NCBI RefSeq assembly: GCF_024868665.1
Contig: NC_079902.1
Coordinates: 14,849,154 to 14,913,153 of the forward strand
Direction of reading: 5' to 3'
Origin: Triplophysa rosa
Taxonomy: Eukaryota > Chordata > Actinopteri > Cypriniformes > Nemacheilidae
Length of the DNA stretch: 64,000 nucleotides
In this document: piece after piece, positions 12,670-24,700 of the stretch
How the letters are laid out: the number at the start of each line of letters is the position of its first letter
How positions within the stretch are numbered: the first letter of the stretch is position 1
Position numbers and translations under genes: made by a program
The notes under the pieces: model-generated
Database searches by the model: none
Seen by the model: only the letters and a program-made list of their open reading frames with translations
What the model was told of the DNA's origin: nothing

Positions 12670-13034
12670 GAAATTTAGCGGCATCTAGTGGTAAGGTTGT
12701 GAATTGCAGCTAGTGGCTCAGTTCTCCACTCACTTTCGAAGTACTACGGTGGCTGACACAGGAAAAAAATGCTGTCACGTTTTCGCTTCTTTGCTGAAGG
12801 AGATAACATATTTACGAAACGCTCTGTAGAGCTGTTTGTCCGTTTAGAAACAACATGGAAAATTCAATGTAAGGGGACCTGCGATGTATGAATGTAGAAA
12901 TAGCTCATTCAAAATGAATAAAAACATAACGCTTCATTATGTAAGCTCTTTACACACCTTTTAAGACATAGTTATGAATATTATTTTGCATTTCTGTCAA
13001 TAGAGCCTCCTTAATATCACACATTGCACCTTTA
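12670..13034. repeat. Dispersed teleost repeat (GCGGCATCTAGTGG family)
   Basis: The block begins with AGCGGCATCTAGTGGT and ends with CACATTGCACCTTTAA, and includes the segment GTAGAAATAGCTCATTC and an ATAACGCTTCATTATGTAAG segment. I recall this arrangement as a common interspersed repeat of cyprinid genomes. It has no open reading frame. The class is not certain; it behaves like a non-autonomous DNA element. Confidence 0.6.
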
Positions 13035-15429
13035 ATTTTATAGACAAATGTAAAAAATAAAAACTGAAAACTTCCCATGTCAGCTGCACGTCGAATATTG
13101 TCATTACGAATGTAAGGAGAGGATTAATTTATGAAAAGTTAAAACTGTTCCTTTGTGACTCAGTGTTAACTTTGTTAGCTTGGCCTTTCCCTTAGGGTGA
13201 GTCTTGTTGATCTGTATTGTGGTCTAAGGGAATGTGAAATTGGAATTGAGCAGGTATCTATAGATTACTTATATTATAGCAACGGGATTGATGTTCCATT
13301 ATCATGTAATGTAATAATGTACTTGTGTTCTCATTATTGTTGGAAAGGCCGATGTCGTGCCTTGCAGTGGTAACCGTTACGCCGGTTATTCCATTTAGAA
13401 GTCTAAAGAGAAAAAATTCTCCGGGTCCACCGCTTGACGGTCGATCATTCATCATGCACACGCCATCAGTCAACGGAAGCTGCAGAGGTGAATTACGGAT
13501 TTACACGAGAGATTGTACTTGTTGTTAATTAGGTCCTTTTGTATGAACGATCTACAGGCTCAATATATTCCGAATATTAGCTGCTGACAATTCATTAAAA
13601 TGCCTGTATAACTTTGGCGCTGGCTGGTGCAATGGGGGGAGCTTTGACTAAGTGAAATAATGAAGCAGGGATATGGCTGTGCTGTAGTGTGACAGTAACA
13701 ATATGCAGATTGCCAGAACATTTTTGGCAGCGGCAAAGATCTAAAAAAGCTCACAGGGTTGTGGGAGGACTCTGCAAAAAGGGTTCTCGTCAGACCAGCA
13801 AAATGGGCACGGGGCGAAATTTTTGTCATGGGTGACAGAGAGGTAATTTGCTATGAATCTGTGTTCTATTTCAGTCCGATGTGTCAGTCATGAAGGACGC
13901 TGGTTTTCTATAATTAGTTGTAAAGTTTGCTGAGGGAAATCTGCATTACGAGTGGTAATACTTTCAAATGAATAATTAGAATCCGTCTTCATGAGCCAAT
14001 TAGGTGCAATTAAAGCATAAAAGCAGTCATTTTCTAACTTGTCACTGTCTGTGTCAAAGTTGAAACTCTGTAAATTCACATAGGGAGAGCAACAAAGGTT
14101 GTATTTATTTAATATGTATTTACCCGAAAATATGCGGCTTTTGGCTTTGTGTCCATCAAGCACATTTAGTTGTTTCTGTGCAGTTTTACTTATTTCCATG
14201 AATATTCAAACCCTGACAAACTTTAATGAAACGTGACTGATTGATTGGGGTTTAGTATGAAGCACATCTAATTAAAGATGGATGGAGGAGCAGCTACTTG
14301 TGCCTTGTATAAAGTAAAGAAGTAGATATATACAGTATATCATCTTGCTGTGCTTTCATGGTTATCTCAAGTCGTTCTAACTTTTTACCATCAGATGAGT
14401 GATGTTTTATTTATTTGGACTGCAAGGGCTTATGGCTGAGCTCTGTTTGTGCTCATTATCTTAATTGTCATGGAAATTAGCTTAAAATGCCACTGGAGTA
14501 AATAAAGTGGATAGTTCAATTTAAGGAAGATTATGCAAAGTAGGCACATTATTTAAAAATAGTATAGTCTATAGCTTTCATGAAATGCACTAGAATTAAT
14601 AGAACAGCACAGGCATGCTGAAAATCTACTACATCTTTTTTGGAGAAAGGCCTTTTCACAGAGTATATACTGTATAACTAGAACATGGCTCTAGTAACAC
14701 TCGGCGACTGTGAAATGCATAAATAACATGTAAAAAGATGCTCAGGCGCACACATATTGGTTCACACATGTCCTCTTTACTATGAGGTCATGCACTTGTG
14801 ATGTCGAAATACACTGAACAAAATCAGAAGAGTTTTCTAAGAGTACTGTCTTAAAACTGAGCTGGAAATTAGTTTTATGAGGGACATTTTTAACAGATCA
14901 GTGGATATTATGACTTTAAGATTATACGGTAATCAGGAATCATAGTTCACGGTCATTTTGTTCACCTTTTCTCTAATACGAACAGAATTTTTGCAGATGC
15001 TGTTGGCACACAACACATCACACAGATTCTGATGTTTTAAATGGTTCATTTTAAATACTGCTTTGACTAAAAAGATATGCAAAAAAAGACTAAATACATG
15101 TGTTTATTGGTGCCATTGATTTAAATCCTATAGTTCTTATTTCATTACAGATTTGATATTTCCTTATTTATAAATTAACGTTGAATTAAGAAATAGAAGA
15201 AATATATGAAATAGGTTATTTGGGACAGTTTTTTTATAAAGATACAATGCCCATGCAATAACAGTGTTTGCTTGGACTTCATATTTTGTTGTAACTAATC
15301 AGACTTTGATGAAATACTGAAAAATCACATAAAATTATCTTAAATTTTATATTCTTAAGTTCACCCCCTTTTACAAGTCACATAATTGGAACTATGTGTA
15401 CTTAAAATTGTAGTATATATCCACTTCTG
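13035..15429. other. AT-rich non-coding stretch
   Basis: No gene or recognised interspersed repeat. The composition becomes strongly AT-rich after 14300. A GC-richer segment with mixed-strand open frames at 13330-13530 has no recognisable product. Confidence 0.4.
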
Positions 15430-16250
15430 TCTGGAAGGTCCCGCTTCTGGTGAGTCAGTATTTGCGGCTTACGGCATAAAGAAAAAGTACACTCCAGCAA
15501 ATCTGCAAAGAAGTAATTGAAAAGCACGAGGCACAGGATGGCCAGAAGATTTCCAAGTCATTAAATATCCTTTGGAGTACAGTTAAATCAATAATTATGG
15601 AATGAAAAGAGTATGGCACCATTGTAAATCTGCTGTACCTAGAGCAGATTGTCCTCAAAAACCGAATGACCATGTAAGAAAGAGATTGCTGAGGGAGGCC
15701 ACCAAGAGACCAATGCCAACTGTGGAAGAGTTACGATCTTTATTGGCTGAGACCTCACATATAACAACTGTGCTTTGCCAGTCACAGAATTATGGGAAAG
15801 CCACTGTTGGAAAAATGTCATGTGACATATTGGCTACAGATTGCCAGAAAGCCTGTGGGAGACTCTCAAGCAAGTTCACCAAGAAAGTTTTATGGTCTGA
15901 TGAGAGCAAAACTGGCATCAGACTAAAAATTATGCTTGGCATGAACCAAACTCGCATTTACAGAAACACCAGCGTGAAGCATGGTTATGGCAATATCACA
16001 CTGTGGAGATGCTCCTCTGCTGCCTCTCTAAAAGGCATGCAACAAAATACAAGGAAATCATGGAGCAAAACCTGTGACTTGGGAGACGATTTGCTTTGAT
16101 GGATCCACACATAAACCAGATGGCTCATGCCTTTTACCCAGAGGCCAAATCAGAGTCCAGATTTCAATCCAACTGAAAATGAATGGGTGGATTTAACTCT
16201 TTCATGCACAAGTTTATGACAATCTCCCGCAGGATATTTTTTTGCTCTTA
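15430..16250 (+). pseudogene. Tc1-like transposase relic
   Basis: Decayed Tc1/mariner element. The DNA reads through the familiar Tc1 order: the N-terminal helix-turn-helix region (around ACTCCAGCAAATCTGCAAAG and the following ~250 bases), then a catalytic-domain block reading KKVLWSDESK with the first acidic residue (Asp, near 15900), then PDFNPTENEW near 16160-16190 with the third acidic residue (Glu). The region that should hold the second catalytic Asp (a QQDND-like block) is deleted or scrambled near 16085-16120, and several frameshifts break the frame. The longest surviving open stretch is 15602-16099. Clear terminal inverted repeats were not found, so the limits are those of the recognisable coding remnant. 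It cannot encode active transposase. Confidence 0.85.
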
Positions 16251-16387
16251 GGGCATTCAAAAGAAAACGAACCATTTATTATAAAGCATAAAAGAAACTT
16301 CTGCGCAAATTCATAGAGTTTACATATATTCTAGATTTTTATTTCCAACATATTTCATATTATGCCGCTGGATATTGAGATACCATT

Positions 16388-17300
16388 TTAAATGCAGGTA
16401 GTCATAATGACATTATAAGATTGTTTCCAACTTTTTCTCTCTTCGCTTTGACCAGACAAACTTTTCTTCATGGCATCTGCACCAACATTCGTGCCGTTGT
16501 GTCGGCCACTTACGGACACCTGTCTGTGCCATATGGGAGACATTTTGAAATTGTGCTTTTTCCTCTCAAATGTGCAGGTAAGCAATTTGCTGTCAGCAGA
16601 TTCTATTACATTGGACAGGCTGCCTGCAAAGAGAGGGAGGGGCCTTGGGGTTGGGCAACGGAACGCCAGTCTCTCTTTCTCACTTGATATTTGCCAGAGC
16701 GTGGCTGCACCTGTTCGAGGCTGGTGAATAATCATACACAGAGGGGAATTTGACGGCCAACATGCGGCAGCATATTGCCAGGAGATCGCCACGTATATCA
16801 GTTTGCAGCTTTGTGTGGCGAAGGACAGAGTATATAATGCCATTTGTGATGGAGCTATGCTATTAGCTAAATGACTAGTGTATTTACTGCCAGTGGGGAA
16901 AAAAAACACTTCTACTGTATTACTTTCAACCTCTGTGCTTTTGCATTTGGTCCCTCCTTCCCCATCCTAAAAACTGGCACAAAAAAGTGTGCTCTGAGAA
17001 TTCCATCTCGTCTCAGATGTAAGAGTATCTGGAGATATAACACTCTCTTTAATTTTGTGGTTTGACAAAAGCTGGCATGGTGACAGACTTAATGTGCTTT
17101 GCAACGTCCAAAGCGTCTCAGGTTTGGAGCTCTGGGGGCTATGAAACCAGACTCTGTGGTTTTCGTGTGTGGGCCGAAAATGACTGAGGAGTTTCGGGGG
17201 TATCGGGAGAGCAATTTCTTTGTGCCTTTTGAAATTTGATGACAGTTTTTTATGTTTTCTCCTTCCAGATGATAATTTGTGTGTCATTGAAATGTGGTCA
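16388..17300. other. Non-repetitive GC-richer island, candidate conserved element
   Basis: Long open stretches occur on both strands here (including 16388-16909 on the minus strand), but none gives a recognisable protein. The openness in several frames at once is better explained by composition. No repeat family was recognised. Inference: a candidate enhancer-type conserved non-coding sequence in the pcdh17 desert. Confidence 0.35.
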
Positions 17301-17485
17301 AAGACAAACTGTAGCGTAATCTACAAATTCAAATCACCCTGTTTAACTCCATACAGATGTATTGTTTAGTAGCATGTCATTCGAGGGATGAGATGAATGA
17401 CAATTGTACAGTATGCCTAGTATGAAGAGTTCATTTGCATAAACATTTAACTCCGTTTTTATTCATTATTAATTTTATTAAATCA

Positions 17486-17517
17486 TTTTTATTGTGCATT
17501 CGAATGCACAATAAAAA
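17486..17517. repeat. Perfect 32-bp palindrome
   Basis: The half-site TTTTTATTGTGCATTC (17486-17501) is followed without spacer by its exact reverse complement. Each arm carries an AATAAA on one strand. The symmetry stops at both outer edges. Confidence 0.9.
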
Positions 17518-18109
17518 ACATAATTTATGAAAATCTGTTTTTGCAAATTAACTATTCGTATGATAATAAGACCTCTACATGTAAAGCTTTTTAATTATTT
17601 TTCACTTACATGAAATGTGATGAGGTCATAATGACAGCTATGTAGAAAATGATTTAAAGTGTGGAATAATGTGGAATAATGCCTGTTCACGTACAGACAG
17701 TACACAGTGTGCTACACAGCATAGCCTACAGTACGTTGTGCCTTAGCATTGCATTCTTAAAATAGCTTTTGTCTCTCAATTGAAGAAAAATTAAAAATAA
17801 AGTTTGCAAAGGTAGCTTTGGCAGTTCATGAAAGTACTTACTCTGTGCTGTGGGTCTTGTGTTGACCCCTGTTGGTCAGTGAGTGAACTGCAGGCTTTTT
17901 CCACAATTCTAGAATTTAGTCTCACTCTAGTAATCCAAGTAATGTAATAGATCCTATCCTTTGCTTAATTGGAAAAAAGTATTGCACAATAATGTGATTT
18001 TTTGCACAATTTCTACAGAATGTTCTGTATCAGAGGTAGGTGCATTCACAACCTTCGTTGAGTGCAAAGATCTTTAAGTAATGAAATAATACATTTAATA
18101 AAACAACAA

Positions 18110-18193
18110 ACCATGATCAGGCTGTGTAAAATCAATAAAAAGAGAAACATCACAAAATATAACATGCACTTGGAACCTTACTAAATATGACAT
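18110..18193 (+). repeat. Direct repeat, copy 1
   Basis: Begins CCATGATCAGGCTGTGTAAA and includes AACATGCACTTGG and CCTTACTAAATAT. It matches 19739-19823 in the same orientation with a few mismatches. Family unknown. Confidence 0.8.
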
Positions 18194-19738
18194 TCGAAAT
18201 AGTTTTTTTGTAGACTTACAGTAACATAAATAAATGACAGTGGAGAAATTCAAACTATTGATTTGTAATGTTGACGCACACGCTTCCAGATAATGTTAAA
18301 TTACCTTTAGAGAACCAGCAACAGTGTAATATTACTTACTTTAGGGGTTTAAGAGAAAACTTTCTAAAGATACTTTTCTTCTCTAACAATGTTTCTGGAG
18401 TGAGCAAGCTCTGTACTTCATCTCAGCCAGACTGAGTCTGGGGCTGGAACCAGAGTTCCTCGGGGTTGAAATAAGCTCTGGAAACTGCAGAGCACACCAG
18501 CCTTTTATTGTCTCATATTGGAGAAGCAGAGAGAAGTAATATATTGCTTCCTCCCAGGAATCTGCTGAAGTGTGCCTCTCTCCTGTTTAATCTCAGTGAA
18601 CCTGGAAGCGAAGAGTATGCGTGTGTGTTTATCCCACGTTTGTGTCTATGTGGGCTTTATTATGAAAGCATTGAAGGCCATGAAGGCCTCTTAACCTAAT
18701 AACACTGTATGTCTGTTTCTCATAATTAACTATTGATGAGAATGAGTGTTAGGATGTGCATTTTTAATCCATTTTGTTCAGACCGAGTGGTGCAAAGTCT
18801 CAAATATTCTGTATCTGATTTTTTTTTAATTATCATTTATAATAATGTCAGAAAATGCAAGTAAGTGATACTATGTTCATTACATTCATGTGCTCAATAC
18901 CAGTCTGTAATAACCAGTTATATGATCAAATGAGACACATGAAATGACTAAATGAGACTCAGCAGACACGCCTTTGGAATTAATACTCTGAAATAAAGAG
19001 TGAACAAAAGAGCTCTCCATAATCAGGATCTTTCTCTGGTGAAAAAGAAAACTTCTTTTGTATCCCCTTCACACAAATATTGCACCTTTGCACACCACTT
19101 TAGTTTTGAAACCATAATATGACAACAATAAACTGTGAATTTGTCACTTTTATGTAAACGCATGATATGCCTCTTGAACCGTTCGCACTTGTCACATTTT
19201 CAGGCAATGTAGCAATTTCCAAAGTGGAGACACTAGCTCATGTCTCCTAATCTGAATGTATGTCAAGAGAGCAACCAGTCAAACTGTACTTTGTCAGTAC
19301 TGCTTCCGTAGGTTTTTTCTTGTTGTACAAGAAAAGCCATTTGCACAGGGGAGAAGATCTCAAATTGACAACAGTAACAAAAGCTGACTGAAGAAAAGAG
19401 GGAAAGTAAATTGTGTTGCAGCGAAGAAATTGACCTATTGACTGTTGCTAAAAGAAGTACAGGGGCAGTAACTGTTTGTAAGTTTACTTGGGAGACAAAA
19501 CCATAGAAGTAAACAAAATTCATAAATAGCATAAATAGCTCAAATAACCCAGCATCTGTTTGTAGAAGCAATATATATTTTAGACAGAATTATACATTCA
19601 GGGGAACCAACATTGTGCAAAGATGTATATTACATAGAGGACACTTATTTCCACATCAAGAATATTAAAACATATAACACTTGATGGTTCATTGACATAC
19701 CCTGCGGGTGAAAAATGCTGGGTGTCTGACATCCCTAA

Positions 19739-19823
19739 ACCATGATCAGGCTGTGTAAAATCAATATCAAGAGATCCATAACAAAATATAACATGCACTT
19801 GGCACCTTACTAAATATAACATG
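19739..19823 (+). repeat. Direct repeat, copy 2
   Basis: Second copy of the segment at 18110-18193, about 1.63 kb downstream, differing mainly in the middle (ATATCAAGAGATCC against ATAAAAAGAGAAAC). Sequence beyond the matched block differs. Confidence 0.8.
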
Positions 19824-20522
19824 CTGTAATTTATATGACATTTAAAATATGGGTTTTTGGTGGTGATAGTGAGACCAACGTTATAATTCACTGTAGCTTC
19901 CTCAAGGTTGGCCTGAAAGCTTTGAATCACATAAAGCTGCTGGCTGATATGCGAACAGTGGGAGGGAAAATATGTATGTGAACAGGCCTGAAAAATACTG
20001 ATTATGTCTGTACACATTTACCGAACTATAACAAATGATCAATACACATGCATGGTCAAAATAGCATCCACAATAATGAATCGCACAGTCAAAGGAAAGG
20101 GGGACTGTATACATTTATTTGTTACTTGGATAGAACTGGTTTGTGCAGCAGTTATACATGTAAAGAATAGAGTATACAACAAGCAGTTATTTTTGGCGTC
20201 TATTGTAAACACATACAGTACATCCTGACATTATTAAATTGACAAAGATGAAAGGATAAGCGTAGAACTGAAATGAAGAAGCGATTTGAAGGGGTTGTAA
20301 CAGTGCAATAAGATATATTTGTTGGTGCTCAAGATGTTTCTTCGCATGGTCATTGTGACAAAAAAACGAAACTTTCTTTACTTGTTTGACAGTACAAAAT
20401 ATCAATATTTTCATAATACTGACAGTGCTGACTGTCGGAGCACTGTTTTCTTTAGTGCAGTGGTTTACAGAGGAAAGTGACAAAGAACAGGAAACAACAA
20501 TAAGAAAGATATATATTCAATA

Positions 20523-20985
20523 GACGGTTTCATCTTAACAACATAAACAAACGTTACTGCGCATGTGCACTTTTGTGACCCCAACTTAACTTCCGGTACA
20601 CATTAACAAACAATAGAGTGCCTGTAGATTATTTCTGATAATAATCAAAACAAACTGAGAAGAACCGTTACTTGGCTAAACTTGTCACTCCAATATTTTT
20701 AATTTAGACTCCAAGCTCAACTGCTAGATGTCATGTGCCATACGGTTTGTTTAAATGCGACCAAACTACAGGACCCGTTCAAAAAATTGTTAATTTAATA
20801 AAATTAACATACAACAAAATTCAACAAATCATTTATTTAATGCAATTTTTATACAGTCAAATAATAATACAAATTAACATGAACATAAATTAAATTAAAT
20901 ATAAAGAGTTATATTATTAGACACTAGCCAAACACAAACCGGAAGTTAACTGTGGTCAGGTGCGCGCACGTCTGATGAAACAGTT
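20523..20985. mobile_element. TA-flanked inverted-repeat element (GACGGTTTCATC termini)
   Basis: The left terminus GACGGTTTCATC follows TA (20521-20522), and the right terminus GATGAAACAGTT precedes TA (20986-20987). Inner blocks CAACATAAACAAACGTTACTG and CTTAACTTCCGGT are mirrored near the right end by ACCGGAAGTTAACTG. The TA flanks suggest mobilisation by a Tc1/mariner-type transposase; there is no coding region. Related copies lie at 9841, 30074 and 62587. Confidence 0.8.
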
Positions 20986-20987
20986 TA

Positions 20988-21737
20988 TAGGAGAAAGTGG
21001 TTACAAACATTGGAAAAAGGTTTTCTCAACATTAAACATTTTAAAACATTTAAAAACCTTGTGTTGTGAATACATAACATAATTTGGTAAGCTCAATAAA
21101 ACATAACCAAGGCCATGCTTTTCCTTGTAATAAAAGTGAATGAAGACTGACGTATATGCTGCAATTATACAAAAAAGCACCATTAAAGTCAAAGCAAAAT
21201 GACTCCAAATGAGTATTTAAAACATTTAGTGATAAAGAAATTCTCTGTCTATGAAAAACAATAGAATAGGAACAGAATTCAAATTCACATTTGATGGCAC
21301 AATGTGCCGGATATCTTAGTGCTGGAATTTTAACTGATCTCAGGTAGTACAGTATGCTTTATACTTAGCACACTATGGGAGTACACTGTACACACTGTAT
21401 AAAGTGTCTCTTTGTTTTAAAAACAAGCTGCTGTGCTCATCAACTTCACTCCATATGATTCATTGGCATATGCACAATCCGGAACTGCTTTTAATGCTTT
21501 AATTTTTCATATGCAAGTTTTCATACTCAGTATAACAGTCCACTAAACAAGTTCATTAAAACATAAGCGATTATGCTGAGCCACTGTTAAAAAGCAAAAA
21601 TAAATAAAAAAATGAATCACGAGATGGCATCTTTTTTAGCTTGTAAACGAATTTGAAACAATAAGTGAGTGCTCATCAAAAAACAGCCAGAGGTGGAGCT
21701 CCGGCCAGTTGCAATAAAGATTAAAAGCATCCTCATA

Positions 21738-21770
<33 letters not shown>

Positions 21771-24700
21771 AAAAAAAAGGAAGTGCTCGCTCTGCCCCGC
21801 TCACTGTTAGTGTTTGCCCCTCAGTGCGCTCACGGTGAAGCATTGGATTTTCATGAAGTGTAAAAGTCTCTAAAAGCTGCGTTTTATATCTGTGGAGAGC
21901 GTGTCTGTTACAGATGTGCGGTGCAAATCGACTGAGCTAATTGCTGTGTTTTTGCAGCCCGCTTTATTATTCATTGTGGTAAAATAGAGAGTTGAGACCG
22001 AAAACAGCATGAGTGTATGCACGTATGCATTATTACTCCAGATGTCATTTTGACAGATTTAAATGCATTTTGATGCATGCTGGTTTGCTGTTCCTTTGAT
22101 TGTGTGTGTTTATTGTGCGTTCATCTTCGTGCATGCGTTTGTATGTGTTTGTTCATAGGAGACTAAGTCGCTTTCTTCAAACCTACTGCCCTGGAGGCAT
22201 TGCCTGAAGCATTAGCTCCCAGAAGCTTCTCTAAATGTTTTTTTCCTCCACTTCCTTCTCTGTTTCACACTCCTGAAAACAAGTCCTTATTTATGCCTGG
22301 ACATATCTGGATCTGCCCCAAAGCCCACCCTCAATTTACAGGACATTATTAGTGAAAAAGATGGCAGACATGCATTCTGGCTCCACAACTTAATGCTGAC
22401 GGTTTGTTCCAGTCTTTTTTCCATGTATCTCACAAATACATTTACACAGAACCAAGATTAACTCAAATGCCAAAAAAAGATCGCCTTTGGGATGGCACTT
22501 GGGAATAACATGCATACATGTTGCATTTTGTAATACATTTCTAAATGTATTTATGTGACCATCCATATACTTATAAACATCACGACTGAGATCAATTGAA
22601 CATGTGAGTTGAGTAACAAACACGCACATGCAAGCACACAAAATGCTTTGAAATTGTAAAAAAAATGTGTCTGTGAGTGAGTCATTGTGGCTGGGTTCAT
22701 TACTGATGTCATGGCCTGCTAAGAGCGGCGGCTCTTGGGCTTAAAGCATGAATGATTCATGTTTTCTTGCATAAGCAGAGCCTTTGTGCCAGACACACAT
22801 GAGGTAAACTTCCTCTTCAAGGCTAAAAGAGACACAGGGCTGGATGGGAGCTGTGAATACTGAGGTTAGCACTTTTAGTATGTTTTATACATTATGCCAT
22901 CTTGGTTGGCATGTGGCTGAAATGGATCTCTTGTTGCTTAAATTGCGAAGCTGCTGTTCCAATGGATGTGGGCTTATTTTGCTCTTTGGTCTTGGAATTA
23001 TTTTTAGGAAAACATGCAGTTTACTTTCTTGTCATATGACCATAAAATCACTGATTTAGCATTACAGATATAACCATATAACCACTGCCAAGACTTGAAG
23101 TTCTCTAGCACTGCTGCATTGAGTGAGACTCAACACAACACAAAAAGATTTGAGACGTCTGAGAATAGAGCATCTCAAATCATTCGTCTGCATTGCCAGA
23201 CAAGGCTTTACTCACAGATTCATACAGTATAATCAATTGTTTATTCTTCAACAAATCTTATCCTCAAAAATAACAGCATTTTGTACATGCTACCAATAAC
23301 ACAGCTAATTCTCGGTATCTCCTTTTGCTTTCGTGTCAGTACAGCAGGATTTTGTTCTTTGCTGTCAGTTTGTGAATTGATATAAATAATAAAAAATGCA
23401 AGTTTTTGCAATTTTGAATGCCCTATTGTTAAAATAAATACCTTCCAGACAATTAGAGATCATTAGTAAAACGGTTGCATACATTTTTTTCCAGTACCAA
23501 AAGAGATTGCGTCATACAAAAATGGTTTGTCAATAACACAAACTAAATGAGACAATATTTAATGGATTGTGAAGGAGTGAGTGTATAAGAATCTACCTCA
23601 CTTTAGCATGAGCATTCAGTATCTGTGAAACACAGTTTGGATATTGTCACAATATTGCACTCCTACAGGCACTTTCTGAAACCAAACACTGAGATTTTCT
23701 GCGAGAAGACTTTGGGGATGGACATTTAACACTGGAGGTTATTGCATCTGAGCTTACTGGATCTGGGCTAACTCAGAAATGCCAGGAAGTGAACATGACC
23801 TTTTCAGCCTCGGCTAATCCTCAGCACACATAGAGCACCTGCAGAGGAATGGCTCTACATGCTGTGCCCTGTATTAAACAGAAAAGGCTATATGTTTAGA
23901 TATTTTTTCTTAGGTTAAAACTGATTTTGAATCCAAATTATGATAAGTTCTCCAGAGATTCAGAAGTGTTTAACCCATATGTGTCTTCTTTCAAAAGGCA
24001 AAGAGCTGTGCGATAGAGTAGTCGATTCGTGGTCACCCGGCGGCTGTGTAATGAATACACAGTGGACGCAACTGTCACCAATCCCATCATGCCACAGAAG
24101 AGAAGCAGTTTTGTAATGAGGTTTACAGACAGCTCTGGCCACCAGAGAGAGGAAACACTCAAACACGCACTTACAAGGTTAATTAAAAATGCCGTACCAC
24201 ACCAACACAAGCCAAGATAAAAGGTGAAAGTTAAGAAAAGGAGAGCGAATTTCTAATGAAAATAGTCCCTCCACCCCTTTACTTTATTCCCTTAATCACT
24301 GATTACTCTCAACTCCTTAATTGAAGATAATTATAGGTTTTTAATTTTCGAATGTAGGTTAGTAGAGAAAGTGAAAGAAATCATTACAAATGTCAAGGGG
24401 TTTCAAAAGTGACGCAAATAAAGATCTCGCTGTGTGGTGAATATATTAGTTTAAATGTCTGAATTGTATAAGGCGAAAGGCCAGCTGAATGCTTTGAAAT
24501 TAGTGTAGTTTTGCTCAAAGGTTATGTTAGTTGAATCTCAGCCTTTGTACTCTTCCATTTAAAGAACGAGGAAGAGTTATTTTATCATCGTTTCAATTGC
24601 ATTTTCTCGCAAAACTAGCTATAGCTAGGCGTTAAACATGACAGGAAAGGAAAATAATAATATTTAAACAGTTCAGCTTGGACACTAGGTCACTTATTTT

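Larger units (their letters stand above)
17518..20520. other. AT-rich non-coding stretch with a local direct repeat
   Basis: No gene. It contains a ~84-base direct repeat (18110-18193 and 19739-19823) and a GC-richer unique part at about 18400-18680. The remainder is AT-rich sequence of unknown nature. Confidence 0.4.

Noticed and set aside
12670..13034. Candidate conserved enhancer
   Set aside because: The sequence order is that of a dispersed teleost repeat, so conservation by eye would reflect repeat copies.
16388..16909. 173-codon open frame on the minus strand
   Set aside because: No domain, signal or family resemblance, no splice context, and overlapping open frames on the other strand; composition explains it.
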